Assembly (NCBI RefSeq): GCF_000337675.1
Contig: NZ_AOIB01000016.1
Location: 75,057 to 139,056, forward strand
DNA from: Natronococcus amylolyticus DSM 10524
Lineage (GTDB): Archaea; Halobacteriota; Halobacteria; Halobacteriales; Natrialbaceae
Length of the DNA stretch: 64,000 nucleotides
Reading direction: 5' to 3'
The position numbers and the translations under genes were made by a program. Positions 11,115 through 19,788 of this stretch are shown piece after piece. Under the pieces are notes generated by a model, which was not told the DNA's origin, did not search any database, and saw nothing but the letters and a program-made list of their open reading frames with translations. Numbering within the stretch: the stretch's first letter is position 1; every line of letters begins with the position of its first letter.

Positions 11115-11280
11115 GTTGGTACCGGCACCTGATATGTCCGGTTTATATCGATCGGTTCGAAACCGGGATCAGTGTCGCTCGGCCGTCTTCTACCGGTTCG
11201 ACGGCAATCGTGTGATCGTCACTCGAACGCTGGCCGACGAAAACGGTACCCTGATACTCGAGCCCGAGCGATGATCCGAC

Positions 11281-12366
11281 GTGTACTTCCTCGAGCTCGG
11301 TGGCGAGGACGACGCGTTCGCAATCCGCGAGGCCGAAAGCGCCGCGGCCGACGTCCGCTCGGTTGCGCCCGGCCTCGCCGTTGCGAACACCGTCGTTCCC
11401 GAGCGCGTCCACGGACTGGCCTACACGCACCGCGCGAGCGCGCTGCTGGGCCGGACCGACGCCGACCTCGCCAGTGCGACGGTGTTGCTCGAGGCCGCTC
11501 CGATCGACCGGTCGGGAACGGTCGCGGTGCGCGCGACCGACGTCCACGGCTCGACGGGCGTCGCGACCGACCGCGCGGAGCGCGAACTCGGTCAGGTCCT
11601 GGTCGACCGCGGCTTCGAGGTCGACCTCGAGGATCCGGATCACATCCTGCGGGTGGCGTTCTCCGAGGGGCGACTCGAGTGTGACGAAAACGGGCGAGGC
11701 GACCTTCTCTCGGCCCCCGACGACGAGGGCGACGAACCGCGAGGCGAGCGGGTTTCGGTCTGTGCGCTCGGCTGGCTCGCGGCCGAGAGCGTCCGTGACT
11801 TCGGTACGCGTGCGCCCACCGACAAACCGTTCTTCCAGCCCGGAAGCATGGATCCGCTGCTGGCCCGCGCGGTCGCGAACGTCGCCGGCGCCCGACCCGG
11901 CGCGACAATTCTGGACCCGATGTGTGGCACGGGCGGCGTGCTGGTCGAGGCGGGGCTGGTCGGCGCCGACGTCGTCGGCACCGACGCCCAGGCGAAGATG
12001 GCCCGCGGTGCGCGGACGAACCTCGAGCACTTCCTCGAGCCCGACGAGCCGTCGCCGACGGGCGCCGAGCGCGGTTCGTGGCACGTCGGTCGCGGCGACG
12101 CCACTCGGTTGCCGATCGCCGACGACGCGGTCGACGGCGTCGTCTTCGATGCCCCCTACGGTCGCCAGTCGAAGATCGATACTCACCGCCTCGAGGACCT
12201 CGTTTCCGGCGCGCTCGCCGAAACTCGGCGGGTCGCCTCTCGGGCCGTCGTCGTCGCGGACCGCTCGTGGGCCGCGGAAGCTCGCGAGGCCGGCTGGGAG
12301 CTCGAGGCCGCGTTCGAACGCCGCGTCCACCGGTCGCTGACGCGGTACGTGTTGGTGCTCGAGTGA
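11281..12366 (+). CDS. tRNA (guanine(10)-N2)-methyltransferase, THUMP type
   Basis: Predicted to methylate G10 of tRNA using SAM (Trm-G10/Trm11 family). The 361 residues have an N-terminal THUMP-like RNA-binding part (about 1-165) and a Rossmann methyltransferase domain starting near LDPMCGTGGVLVEAGL, with the catalytic-site motif FDAPYG in the place of the usual DPPYG. A UGA in the same frame at 11272-11274 leaves GTG 11281 as the first possible start, and its product MYFLELGGED is a typical beginning of this family. The next gene follows by 85 bases on the same strand. Confidence 0.92.
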   Translation: MYFLELGGEDDAFAIREAESAAADVRSVAPGLAVANTVVPERVHGLAYTHRASALLGRTDADLASATVLLEAAPIDRSGTVAVRATDVHGSTGVATDRAERELGQVLVDRGFEVDLEDPDHILRVAFSEGRLECDENGRGDLLSAPDDEGDEPRGERVSVCALGWLAAESVRDFGTRAPTDKPFFQPGSMDPLLARAVANVAGARPGATILDPMCGTGGVLVEAGLVGADVVGTDAQAKMARGARTNLEHFLEPDEPSPTGAERGSWHVGRGDATRLPIADDAVDGVVFDAPYGRQSKIDTHRLEDLVSGALAETRRVASRAVVVADRSWAAEAREAGWELEAAFERRVHRSLTRYVLVLE

Positions 12367-12451
12367 CGGCCGTTCGAGACCGGTCGACCCGTTTCGATCC
12401 CGACGAGTCACGATAGGAGACTGTTAAGACCCGATACCGCCACGGTCCCGT

Positions 12452-12874
12452 ATGGAGATCTTCTTCAGCGGCTCCATCCGCGGCGGTCGGGACGACGTCG
12501 ATCTGTACGCCGAACTTATCGGCCTCCTCGAGCAGCACGGGACGGTCCTCACCGAACACGTTGGGATCGAGGACGTCGAAACGAAAGAGCGCGAGGCGGG
12601 ACTGACCGACGTCGACATCCACGACCAGGACGTCGCCTGGCTCCAGCAGGCCGACATCGTGGTTGCCGAGGTGACGACGCCGAGTCTCGGCGTCGGCTAC
12701 GAACTCGGGCGGGCCGTCGCTTGGGAGATGCCCGTGCTCGCGCTCAACCGCCCGGAGAGCAAACACGAGCTGTCGGCGATGGTACGGGGCAACGACGCCA
12801 TCGAGGTGGCCGAGTACCGAACCGTAGCGGAGGTCGAGCCCGTTCTCGAGGCGTTCTTCGAGCGAACTCGTTGA
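12452..12874 (+). CDS. Nucleoside 2-deoxyribosyltransferase-like protein
   Basis: A 140-residue protein starting MEIFFSGSIRGGRDD, the beginning seen in the 2'-deoxynucleoside 5'-phosphate N-hydrolase (Rcl/DNPH1) branch of the nucleoside 2-deoxyribosyltransferase fold. The motifs DIVVAEVTTPSLGVGYELGR and LALNRPE support this. The expected reaction is cleavage of the N-glycosidic bond of deoxynucleoside monophosphates, a cleanup role, in the cytoplasm. Substrate preference cannot be read from the sequence. Confidence 0.85.
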   Translation: MEIFFSGSIRGGRDDVDLYAELIGLLEQHGTVLTEHVGIEDVETKEREAGLTDVDIHDQDVAWLQQADIVVAEVTTPSLGVGYELGRAVAWEMPVLALNRPESKHELSAMVRGNDAIEVAEYRTVAEVEPVLEAFFERTR

Positions 12875-12952
12875 AAGCGCACTCGGTTTTCCAGCCCGTG
12901 GTCGGATTGTAAATCGATGAGCGGTTTCCGATCACGAAGACTGATGCGTCGG

Positions 12953-13405
12953 TTAGATGTCGACGTCCTCGGGGTCTATGGTCTCGACGTCCCATTCGTC
13001 GTCGGGAATCTCCGCGATCAACTCGATCTCGACCAACGCGTCGCCGAGCAATGACGACACTCCGATCATCGTACTCGCAGGGTAGTGCGGTCGCTCGAAG
13101 AACTCGGATCTGACCTCGTGGAGCGCCACCTGTCCCTCTCGGGAGAGTTCATCCTCACGGACGTACCAGCGGGATTCGACCACGTCGTTGATGCCGCCGC
13201 CGAACGCTGCTAGGCCCTCTTCGAAGTACTCGAGGACCGTCCGCGCCTGCTCGCGGAGGGCCCCCTCTTCGTGGGTGTTGCCCGAAAAGACGACGCGCTG
13301 GTACCCGCCGTGTTCGGTTGCGACAGCGTAGCTCATCTGTGGTTCGTCCGCACTGTCCGAGTCGAGCTCACCTAGCAAGCCGGGGAGGAGCGCGATCTTT
13401 TTCAC
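12953..13405 (-). CDS. RidA/YjgF-family protein
   Basis: A 150-residue member of the RidA (YjgF/YER057c/UK114) superfamily, which forms trimers and often hydrolyses reactive enamines or imines. Recognisable parts are VVFSGNTHEEGALREQA, LEYFEEGLAAFGGGINDVV and ending ASTMIGVSSLLGDALVEIELIAE. In canonical RidA an Arg just before the xGL strand (PxRSxxGVxxL) binds the substrate; here the region reads ASTMIGVSSL, with Met in that area and no Arg, so this may be a non-deaminase subfamily member. It ends 79 bases from the convergent gene. Confidence 0.85.
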   Translation of the reverse strand: MKKIALLPGLLGELDSDSADEPQMSYAVATEHGGYQRVVFSGNTHEEGALREQARTVLEYFEEGLAAFGGGINDVVESRWYVREDELSREGQVALHEVRSEFFERPHYPASTMIGVSSLLGDALVEIELIAEIPDDEWDVETIDPEDVDI

Positions 13406-13473
13406 GCCGATGGAATTGTCGTTGAAATCGTATAATTGTGCTTACTATCAGAGTGACTCACCACTGGACCGAT

Positions 13474-13908
13474 TCAGTCGGCTTTCAGCGCTCGTTCTTG
13501 CAACTGCTTGCCCTTCTCGCTCTCGACGGAGAGTTCAGGGACCGGCACCGACTTCCCCTCGCTATCGATCGCGACGAACGTAAAGGAGGACTCGGTCGTC
13601 TTCTCGACCTCGCCGGTGCGCGGTTCCTCGCGCCAGGCCCGCAACGCGACGTGGACGCTCGTGCGGCCCGCGTCGTAGACGTAGGCCTCGACCAGCGCGA
13701 TGTCGCCGATCCTGATCGGGCGCTTGAAATCGAGTTCGTTTACGCGCGCAGTGACGCAGGTTTCGCCCGCGAAGCGCATCGCCGACATCGCGCCGATCTC
13801 GTCGAGCCACTTCATCAGGTTTCCGCCGTGCAGCGTGTTGTTGTTGTTCGCGTGGTTCGGCTGGACACGGAACCGGTTCTCGATGCGAGTGTCGAGCAGT
13901 GTCGGCAT
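13474..13908 (-). CDS. Acyl-CoA thioesterase, hotdog fold
   Basis: A 144-residue single-hotdog protein of the YciA/BACH group, which hydrolyses acyl-CoA to free acid and CoA. Near the N-terminus PNHANNNNTLHGGNLMKWLDE is the characteristic active-site block of this group, followed by DFKRPIRIGDIALVEAYV. It is a stand-alone gene, head-to-head with a membrane protein gene, and follows the RidA gene on the same strand in transcription order. Confidence 0.92.
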   Translation of the reverse strand: MPTLLDTRIENRFRVQPNHANNNNTLHGGNLMKWLDEIGAMSAMRFAGETCVTARVNELDFKRPIRIGDIALVEAYVYDAGRTSVHVALRAWREEPRTGEVEKTTESSFTFVAIDSEGKSVPVPELSVESEKGKQLQERALKAD

Positions 13909-13996
13909 GCTCGAGGGGTACGCGACGGGACGAATAAACCCGTCCGAAACGGGACGCTACAGGCACATTTTTGACAGTTCCATTGGGTCAGTCCGT

Positions 13997-14575
13997 ATGG
14001 ATCGCGGAACACCGGCTCCGCCGTGGCCCCGCTGGTTTCGGTTCCTGTGTTACGGGCTGGTCGCGGTAATCGTCCTCGGGATGACCTACCGAACCCTCGA
14101 GGGCGCGACGTCGACTCGAGCGGCGCTGCAGGGAGTCGGCGGAATCGCCGTCCTGTGTCTCTTGCTCGGCTATCTCTACGTCTCGAAGACGCGGTGGCGC
14201 GATCGAAACGCGCTGTCCGGGCTGGCATTGCTTGCCTGTCTCGCCATCACCGTCGGGATCCTGGCGGCGTTCGCGCCAGACAGCCAGTGGCTGGACCGCG
14301 AGCTCGTCGTCGGGTTCGGTGCCGGGGCCCTGCTCGCGCTCGCACTGATCCTCTCGCGCTTTATCTCCCTCTCGGGACGGGTCTTCGGCGTCGTCGTTTC
14401 GGCCGTCGGCATCGGAATTATCGGACTGTATACCGCTGGACACTGGGAGGCGACGGGACGACGGAACCCGTTCGTTGCGGGAGCGATCTGTCTGCTTGTC
14501 GGACTCCTGTACGTGATCAAACCGGACGCGATGGCCGAACTCGAGCGCCAGGCACGAGACCGGGAGGCCGACTGA
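13997..14575 (+). CDS. Six-TM hypothetical membrane protein
   Basis: A 192-residue protein with about six hydrophobic segments and no family that I recognise. I chose the ATG at 13997 (MDRGTPAPPWPRWF) because the longer frame upstream would run through the divergent thioesterase gene. The C-terminal tail is cytoplasmic-looking and basic/acidic mixed (MAELERQARDREAD). Its stop codon abuts that of the convergent rfcC with no base in between. Confidence 0.75.
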   Translation: MDRGTPAPPWPRWFRFLCYGLVAVIVLGMTYRTLEGATSTRAALQGVGGIAVLCLLLGYLYVSKTRWRDRNALSGLALLACLAITVGILAAFAPDSQWLDRELVVGFGAGALLALALILSRFISLSGRVFGVVVSAVGIGIIGLYTAGHWEATGRRNPFVAGAICLLVGLLYVIKPDAMAELERQARDREAD

Positions 14576-15580
14576 TCAGGCGTCCCGTCCCAGTTCTGCG
14601 AGCAGGTGCGAGACGTGGATCCGGTCGCTCGTTCCCTCGTGCATCTCGAACTCGACGTCGGCGGCGAGTCGGTGGGTACGGGCGAGCTTCTCGCCCTGGT
14701 AGCGTTTTCGTGCGATCTCGAGAACGAGATCCAGTACTTCCTCGCCGTCGAGTCCCTCGTCGACGAGCAGGTCGTCCAGGGTCTTCCGCGCGTCCGTGAA
14801 GTCGCCGCGTTCGGCGTCGTCAAGCATCCCCTCGACCTCGTCCTCGAGGCCGACCTCGCCGATCGTCTCGTAGGCTGCGCTCATCGTCAGCTCGCCCGCG
14901 TCCTCGACGGTCGTCTGGGCTGCGAGGATCGCCTGTCGCAGGTTGCCGTTCGCGTAGCCGGCGACGAACTCGAGGCCCTCGTCGTCGTAGTCGACCCCCT
15001 CCGCGTCGACGATCCGTTCCAGCACCGCGACGGTCTCCTCGCTGGTCGGCGCCCGCACCGAGACGGGAAAACACCGCGAGCGAATCGGTGGGATGAGCTT
15101 CGTCGGCTGGCGGGTTGCGATGATAAACTGTGTCGTCCGGTGGTGTTGTTCCATGATCCGGCGAAGCGCCTGCTGGAAGTCCTCGCGGACGTCCTCGGCG
15201 TTGTCGAGCAGAATCGTCTTGTACTCGCCGGTGACTGGTGCGTAGCTCGCGGACTCCTTGAGCACGCGGTTGATCATGTCGCGTTTGGACATCGACGACC
15301 GACCGGTCAGAAAGGAGGCGAAGCGAGGGTCGTTCTTGATCTCCGTCTTGGTTCGCCCGAAGAAGTCGGCGACGTTGATCTCGACCAGGTCGTTGTCGGG
15401 GTCCTCGTGCGCTTCTCGAGCGAGCGCGCGCGCCGCTGCGGTCTTACCGCTGCCGGGCGGTCCCTGCAGGACGAGGTTCAGCGGCTCCTCGACGGCTCGC
15501 TCTAGGTACTCGCGAGCGTCGTCCTGTGGCAACTCGGCCAGCTCCGGGGCGTGGGTGTCGGTCCACAGCGGCGCGTCCAT
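14576..15580 (-). CDS. rfcC: RFC-like clamp loader subunit (RfcC type)
   Basis: AAA+ protein of 334 residues, related to the small subunit of replication factor C that loads PCNA. Walker A is GPPGSGKT (40-47). The Walker B region reads ILLDNAED (123-130), so the usual DEAD-type Glu is Asn 127. The Arg-finger motif SRC (168-170) is kept, and a C-terminal collar domain follows. The opening MDAPLWTDTHAPELAELPQDD matches the third RFC subunit that haloarchaea carry beside RfcA and RfcB. It probably works in a mixed complex with those. The assignment as RfcC rests on recalled family pattern. Confidence 0.88.
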   Translation of the reverse strand: MDAPLWTDTHAPELAELPQDDAREYLERAVEEPLNLVLQGPPGSGKTAAARALAREAHEDPDNDLVEINVADFFGRTKTEIKNDPRFASFLTGRSSMSKRDMINRVLKESASYAPVTGEYKTILLDNAEDVREDFQQALRRIMEQHHRTTQFIIATRQPTKLIPPIRSRCFPVSVRAPTSEETVAVLERIVDAEGVDYDDEGLEFVAGYANGNLRQAILAAQTTVEDAGELTMSAAYETIGEVGLEDEVEGMLDDAERGDFTDARKTLDDLLVDEGLDGEEVLDLVLEIARKRYQGEKLARTHRLAADVEFEMHEGTSDRIHVSHLLAELGRDA

Positions 15581-15631
15581 CGCTCGTCGGTAGGGGAGAG
15601 GGCGGTAAGAATCGGTCGGTTGGACGCCGTG

Positions 15632-16804
15632 TTACTCGTCGTCGCCGTCGTCCTCGTCGTCGCTGTCGTCCTCGTCGTCGCTGTCGTCCTCGGTATCATC
15701 GTCGTCATCCTCGTCGTCCGACTCGTCTTCGGCTTCGACGTCGGCGATAGTGAACGTCTCCTCGACTGGTTCGCCGTCGTGCTCGAGCGGCTCCGCCGAG
15801 TCGACGTCGTCGGGCTCGCCCTCGTAGACGACGGCCGTGAGCTCGTCGTCTTCGTCGACGCTGACGTCGTCGTCGAACGCGACGCTGACGTTCTCGTGTT
15901 CGCCGGCCTCGAGTTCGTCGCTGGTTCCGAGCACCTCGTCGTCGTCCTCGATCGCCACGAACCCGTCCTCGGGCGTGGCGACGTCGACGGTCACCCCGTC
16001 GGTATCGGCGTCGACGACCGCAACCGACGGATCGGTGTGGAACTCGAGGTCGATCTCGCCGACCTCGCCGTCGTCGTCGGTGTAGACGCCGATCGACTGG
16101 GTTCCGGGCGGCGTCCCGCTCAGGTCGACCTCGAAGCTGATCTCGCGGTCCTCGCCGCCGTCGAGCTCGAGGATCTGCCGCTCGAGGACGGTTCCGTTCA
16201 GCCGGAACTCGACGACCTGTTGCTGGTCGAACTCCGTCGGGTTTCGAACCTCCGCGACGACTCCGATCGTCTCGTTGGTCGTCGCCGACTCTGGCGCGGT
16301 CATCGATTCGACGACGAACGAGTCCGAGACCGCCTCCTCGTCGTCCGGGGTCACCGATGCGGTGTCGCTAACCGGGTAGCCGTCATCGAGGTAGGGCTGG
16401 TCCTCCTCGCCCTCGGTCTCGTAGTACGTGAACGTCTCGTCGCCGGTGGTATCCTGATGGACCGTTGCGGTCAACTGACCGACGAGATCGGTCTCGTTCT
16501 CCTCGCTCTCGACGGTGACGTTTTCGTGCGTTCCGTCCTCGAGGTACGTCGAGATGGCGAGTGATTCGTCGCCCGCGCCGGTGATGACGACGAAGCCGCC
16601 GTCCGAGAGCGTAACCTCGTCGATAGTGACGCTCACGCCGTCGCTCTCCTGATCCTCGAACGCGATCGAGGCCGATGGATCGTCGTCGACGCCGAAGATG
16701 ACGGGGGCCTGACCAACGACGATACCGGCCGCGAGGACCACTGTGATCGCAATCAGGATGGCGGCAACTCGTTTGATAGTTCCGAACGTCGGTCTCGAAC
16801 TCAT
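15632..16804 (-). CDS. Surface protein with two DUF7282 domains
   Basis: A 390-residue exported protein. One membrane segment near the N-terminus (about 11-31) is followed by a first DUF7282-type domain (about 43-115; VTLSDGGFVVITGAGDESLA), a CARDB-like beta domain (about 155-235; ESATTNETIGVVAEVRNPTE), a second DUF7282-type domain (about 238-310; TVDVATPEDGFVAIEDDDEV), and a tail of about 40 residues made almost only of D, E and S. Such proteins are common on haloarchaeal surfaces; the anchor is N-terminal. Function is unknown. The acidic tail is encoded by a simple GTC-rich repeat. Confidence 0.82.
   Translation of the reverse strand: MSSRPTFGTIKRVAAILIAITVVLAAGIVVGQAPVIFGVDDDPSASIAFEDQESDGVSVTIDEVTLSDGGFVVITGAGDESLAISTYLEDGTHENVTVESEENETDLVGQLTATVHQDTTGDETFTYYETEGEEDQPYLDDGYPVSDTASVTPDDEEAVSDSFVVESMTAPESATTNETIGVVAEVRNPTEFDQQQVVEFRLNGTVLERQILELDGGEDREISFEVDLSGTPPGTQSIGVYTDDDGEVGEIDLEFHTDPSVAVVDADTDGVTVDVATPEDGFVAIEDDDEVLGTSDELEAGEHENVSVAFDDDVSVDEDDELTAVVYEGEPDDVDSAEPLEHDGEPVEETFTIADVEAEDESDDEDDDDDTEDDSDDEDDSDDEDDGDDE
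15633..15735. repeat. Low-complexity GTC/CTC coding repeat
   Basis: Imperfect repeats of a unit close to GTCGTCCTCGTCGTCGCT code for the DDSDDEDD tail of the DUF7282 protein on the minus strand. Such tracts are prone to length change. Confidence 0.7.
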
Positions 16805-16957
16805 TTGGGGATGGTGTTGTTCGACACGTTAGAGCTACAGGAACGTAAAACGCACAGTCCGTTCGCCGCGCCGGAACGGTCCGATCGCCGTTCGCGTACG
16901 AATCGGTTGGCGTTGGATCCGAAGGCGGTTTAGTCTCAGCGCGTCGAACACGCAGTG

Positions 16958-17884
16958 ATGCCACTGCGCGTGACGTTTCTGGGGACCGGCGGGGCCGTTC
17001 CGACGACCGAGCGGAATCCGAGCGGGATCTTCGTCGCCCGCGAGGGCGAGGGGCTGCTGTTCGACGCCGCCGAGGGGACCCAGCGCCAGATGATGCGATT
17101 CGGGACGGGGTTTTCGATCGCCCACATCTTCGTCACGCACCTCCACGGAGATCACGTCCTGGGGATTCCCGGCCTGATCCAGACGATGGACTTCAACGAC
17201 CGCGAGGACGCCCTGGCGATCCACGGCCCCCGAGGTACCCGACGCGAACTCGAGTCGCTGGTCCATGCACTCGGCAACCGCCCCTCGTTTCCCGTGCGGA
17301 TCAGCGAGGTCGGAGACGGCGACGTCGCCTACCGTGCCGACGAGTTCGAGGTGCGAGCGTTCGCGACCGACCACGACACTCGGTCGGTCGGCTACGCGCT
17401 CGTCGAGGACGACCGCAAGGGACGATTCGACCGCGAGCGCGCCGAGGAGCTCGGCGTTCCCGTCGGACCGAAGTTCTCGAGACTCCACGAGGGCGAATCC
17501 GTCGAGCTCGAGGACGGCACCGTCGTCGACCCCGAACAGGTCGTCGGCGACCCCCGCCCCGGTCGCGCCATCGTCTACACCGGCGACACCCGACCGACGG
17601 CTGCGACGATCGAGGCCGCCGACGATCCCGACCTGCTGATCCACGACGCGACGTTCGCGGACGACCGCGCCGACCGCGCCGCCGACACCGCCCACTCGAC
17701 GGCGCGTCAGGCCGCCGAGATCGCCAATAGGGCCGGCGCGAAGCGGCTGGCGCTGATGCACCTCTCGTCGCGGTACGCCGGCGACGTTTCGGCTCACCTC
17801 GAGGAGGCCCGCGAGGTCTTCTCGGGCGAAGTCTTCGTCCCTGACGACGGCGAGACGCTCGAACTCGAGTACCCGGACGTCTGA
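16958..17884 (+). CDS. rnz: Ribonuclease Z (tRNA 3' processing)
   Basis: Metallo-beta-lactamase nuclease that trims the 3' trailer of pre-tRNA. The 308 residues start MPLRVTFLGTGGAVPT and carry the zinc motif THLHGDH, the GDTRP strand, and the late His motif HSTARQAAEIA and LMHLSSRY. The GTG three bases upstream (16955) is an alternative start, but ATG at 16958 gives the standard N-terminus. It is divergent from the DUF7282 protein gene, with 153 bases in between, and its length is normal for the short RNase Z form. Confidence 0.96.
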   Translation: MPLRVTFLGTGGAVPTTERNPSGIFVAREGEGLLFDAAEGTQRQMMRFGTGFSIAHIFVTHLHGDHVLGIPGLIQTMDFNDREDALAIHGPRGTRRELESLVHALGNRPSFPVRISEVGDGDVAYRADEFEVRAFATDHDTRSVGYALVEDDRKGRFDRERAEELGVPVGPKFSRLHEGESVELEDGTVVDPEQVVGDPRPGRAIVYTGDTRPTAATIEAADDPDLLIHDATFADDRADRAADTAHSTARQAAEIANRAGAKRLALMHLSSRYAGDVSAHLEEAREVFSGEVFVPDDGETLELEYPDV

Positions 17885-17970
17885 GCGGAGCTGGCCGTCG
17901 GGAACCGTCCCGTCCTGCGATCAGCCGACAAAGCTTTGTGGTACTGTTACACAGTGACAAGGGTATCGAT

Positions 17971-18240
17971 ATGCAACCGTGTCAGAACTGTCAGGCGGTC
18001 ATCGACGAGTACACCCTGGACAAACAACTCGAGACCCTGCGCGGACTCACGGTCGACGATTTCAACGTCTGTGCGGACTGCACAACGGTCGCACCCGAGG
18101 CCTGCGTGGAGTGCAGCGGCGCGGTCTACGTTCCCCGAAGCGAAGTCTCGACGCCGGACTACTGTCCGGCCTGCCGATCCGATCGGATCAAGCGCACGGG
18201 ACGGGATCCCGGCTGGACCGTCGAGACGACCTCCTCCTGA
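17971..18240 (+). CDS. Small zinc-ribbon protein
   Basis: An 89-residue protein with four CxxC pairs: CQNC, CADC, CVEC and CPAC, which can hold two zinc ions in a rubredoxin-like double ribbon. The ATG at 17971 begins directly with MQPCQNC; an in-frame upstream start at 17938 would add 11 residues without homology. Similar proteins occur widely in haloarchaea (I believe under DUF7571) without known function. They may bind nucleic acid or proteins. Confidence 0.75.
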   Translation: MQPCQNCQAVIDEYTLDKQLETLRGLTVDDFNVCADCTTVAPEACVECSGAVYVPRSEVSTPDYCPACRSDRIKRTGRDPGWTVETTSS

Positions 18241-18588
18241 ACGGCTTCTGGTGCCGCGGCCCGTTCTGTGTGGCCTCTGACTATTGTAAGTAGTGGAGTA
18301 ACGCAGCGGACAACCGTGAAAGTGCCGACTTTGTCTGGGAAAACTGGCCATTAGATCAATGTATAAGGCATATCTATACTGTGTGTACACAACGGTTATT
18401 ACGCAGGATCAGTTCTCGAGCATGTGAGAAGTACGCACAGACGTCCTGACCGGGGTGCCGGCCCGCCGATTTGCCGCTGGCTAAGAGACGGAGCGGACGG
18501 TTCGATCGGTCTGGGCTCGGCTACCTGGATGCAGCACCGACCGATGCGACGCGGCGATCGAACGAGACGCCTCTTCCAGGGTTGAGAG
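18241..18588. other. AT-richer intergenic stretch
   Basis: No domain-bearing frame is seen. The part 18290-18400 is clearly richer in A and T than its surroundings and holds the perfect 10-base palindrome TGTGTACACA at 18382-18391. It is the upstream region of the ligase/amidotransferase pair, so regulatory elements are plausible. Confidence 0.45.
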
Positions 18589-19782
18589 ATGGCTGTCCCA
18601 CTCGATACCGAAACCGAATCCACGAACGAGGGCGGACCGATCCGACGAAGCGTCGAGATCGAGTACTGGGTGATCGACGAGCGCGGCCGACTGACCGAAC
18701 CCGGAGACCTCCTCGACGCATCCCCGGGCGTCGAACGGGAGTTCGTCGCGCCGCTGCTCGAGATCAAGACGACCCCGTGTGAGTCGACGGACGAACTCCG
18801 CGACGAGCTGTTCGGTCGGCTGGGTCGCGTTCTCCGTCGGGCCGAGGACCGAGGCAAGCGGCTCGTCCCGCTTGCCACTCCGATACACTGCGGTCCGATC
18901 GAGGACCGTCCGAACGAGCGCACGAGGATTCAGGACCGCGTCCTCGGCGAGAACTTCGAGTACGTCCGACACTGTGCCGGAACACACGTTCATATCGAAC
19001 AGCAGCCCGGACGCGAAATCGACCAGTTGAACACGCTCGTCGCACTCGATCCCGCGCTGGCGCTGGTCAACTCCTCGCCGTTCTTTCGCGGGACGAAGCT
19101 GGCCACCGATGCGAGATCGCAGCTGTATCGTCGGCTGGCCTACGCTGCCCTCCCCAATCAGGGGGAGCTGTGGCCGTACGTTCCCGACAGGGAAGCGTGG
19201 GCGAGGCGCGTCGACCGCTGCTACGAGGCGTTCCTGACCGAGGCCGTGATCGCCGGTTTCGACCGGGAGTACGTCCAGTCCCACTTCGAGCCGGAGGGAA
19301 CAGCCTGGACGCCGGTCAAACTTCGCGATCGGTTCTCGACGGTCGAGTGGCGCTCACCCGACACCGCCCTTCCGAGTCAGGTCGTTCGACTCGCCGACGA
19401 AATCACCGATATCGTCGAGCACGCTACCGACGTCGGCGTCCGTATCGAGGGAGAGACCGGCCACGTGAGGAACGACTCGGTCGTTCTTCCGGAGTTCGAG
19501 GCGCTGGAATCGTACGTCGACGCCGCCATCCGGGACGGGCTGTCGTCTGGTCCGGTCCGATCGTATCTGGAACGGATGGGGTTTGACGTGGCGGCGTACG
19601 ACCCGCTCTCGTCCGAACTCCTCTCGGTGGCGGAGCCGACGAGCTCCGAGGCGCGGGCGCTCCGCCTCCGGTATGCGGACCGCCTCGAGCAGGATTTGTC
19701 TCGGGGCGCTCCTTCGACGGCGAGCGACGGGCAAGCGCATCCGAGCAGGGACGAGAGTTCGTTTCGGCCCAACTCCCGGTGA
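18589..19782 (+). CDS. GCS2-family gamma-glutamyl (carboxylate-amine) ligase
   Basis: A 397-residue member of the glutamate-cysteine ligase 2 family, which joins the side-chain carboxyl of glutamate to an amine with ATP. Signatures are RSVEIEYWVID near the N-terminus (the usual GxExE-type strand), LLEIKTTPCES, the substrate-site block HCAGTHVHIEQ, NSSPFFRGT, and STVEWRSPDTALPSQV. Haloarchaea make gamma-glutamylcysteine with a GCS2 enzyme (GshA), but the family has paralogues with other amines, so the substrate is open. The amidotransferase gene follows after 6 bases, an operon-like spacing. Confidence 0.82.
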   Translation: MAVPLDTETESTNEGGPIRRSVEIEYWVIDERGRLTEPGDLLDASPGVEREFVAPLLEIKTTPCESTDELRDELFGRLGRVLRRAEDRGKRLVPLATPIHCGPIEDRPNERTRIQDRVLGENFEYVRHCAGTHVHIEQQPGREIDQLNTLVALDPALALVNSSPFFRGTKLATDARSQLYRRLAYAALPNQGELWPYVPDREAWARRVDRCYEAFLTEAVIAGFDREYVQSHFEPEGTAWTPVKLRDRFSTVEWRSPDTALPSQVVRLADEITDIVEHATDVGVRIEGETGHVRNDSVVLPEFEALESYVDAAIRDGLSSGPVRSYLERMGFDVAAYDPLSSELLSVAEPTSSEARALRLRYADRLEQDLSRGAPSTASDGQAHPSRDESSFRPNSR

Positions 19783-19788
19783 GAACGG

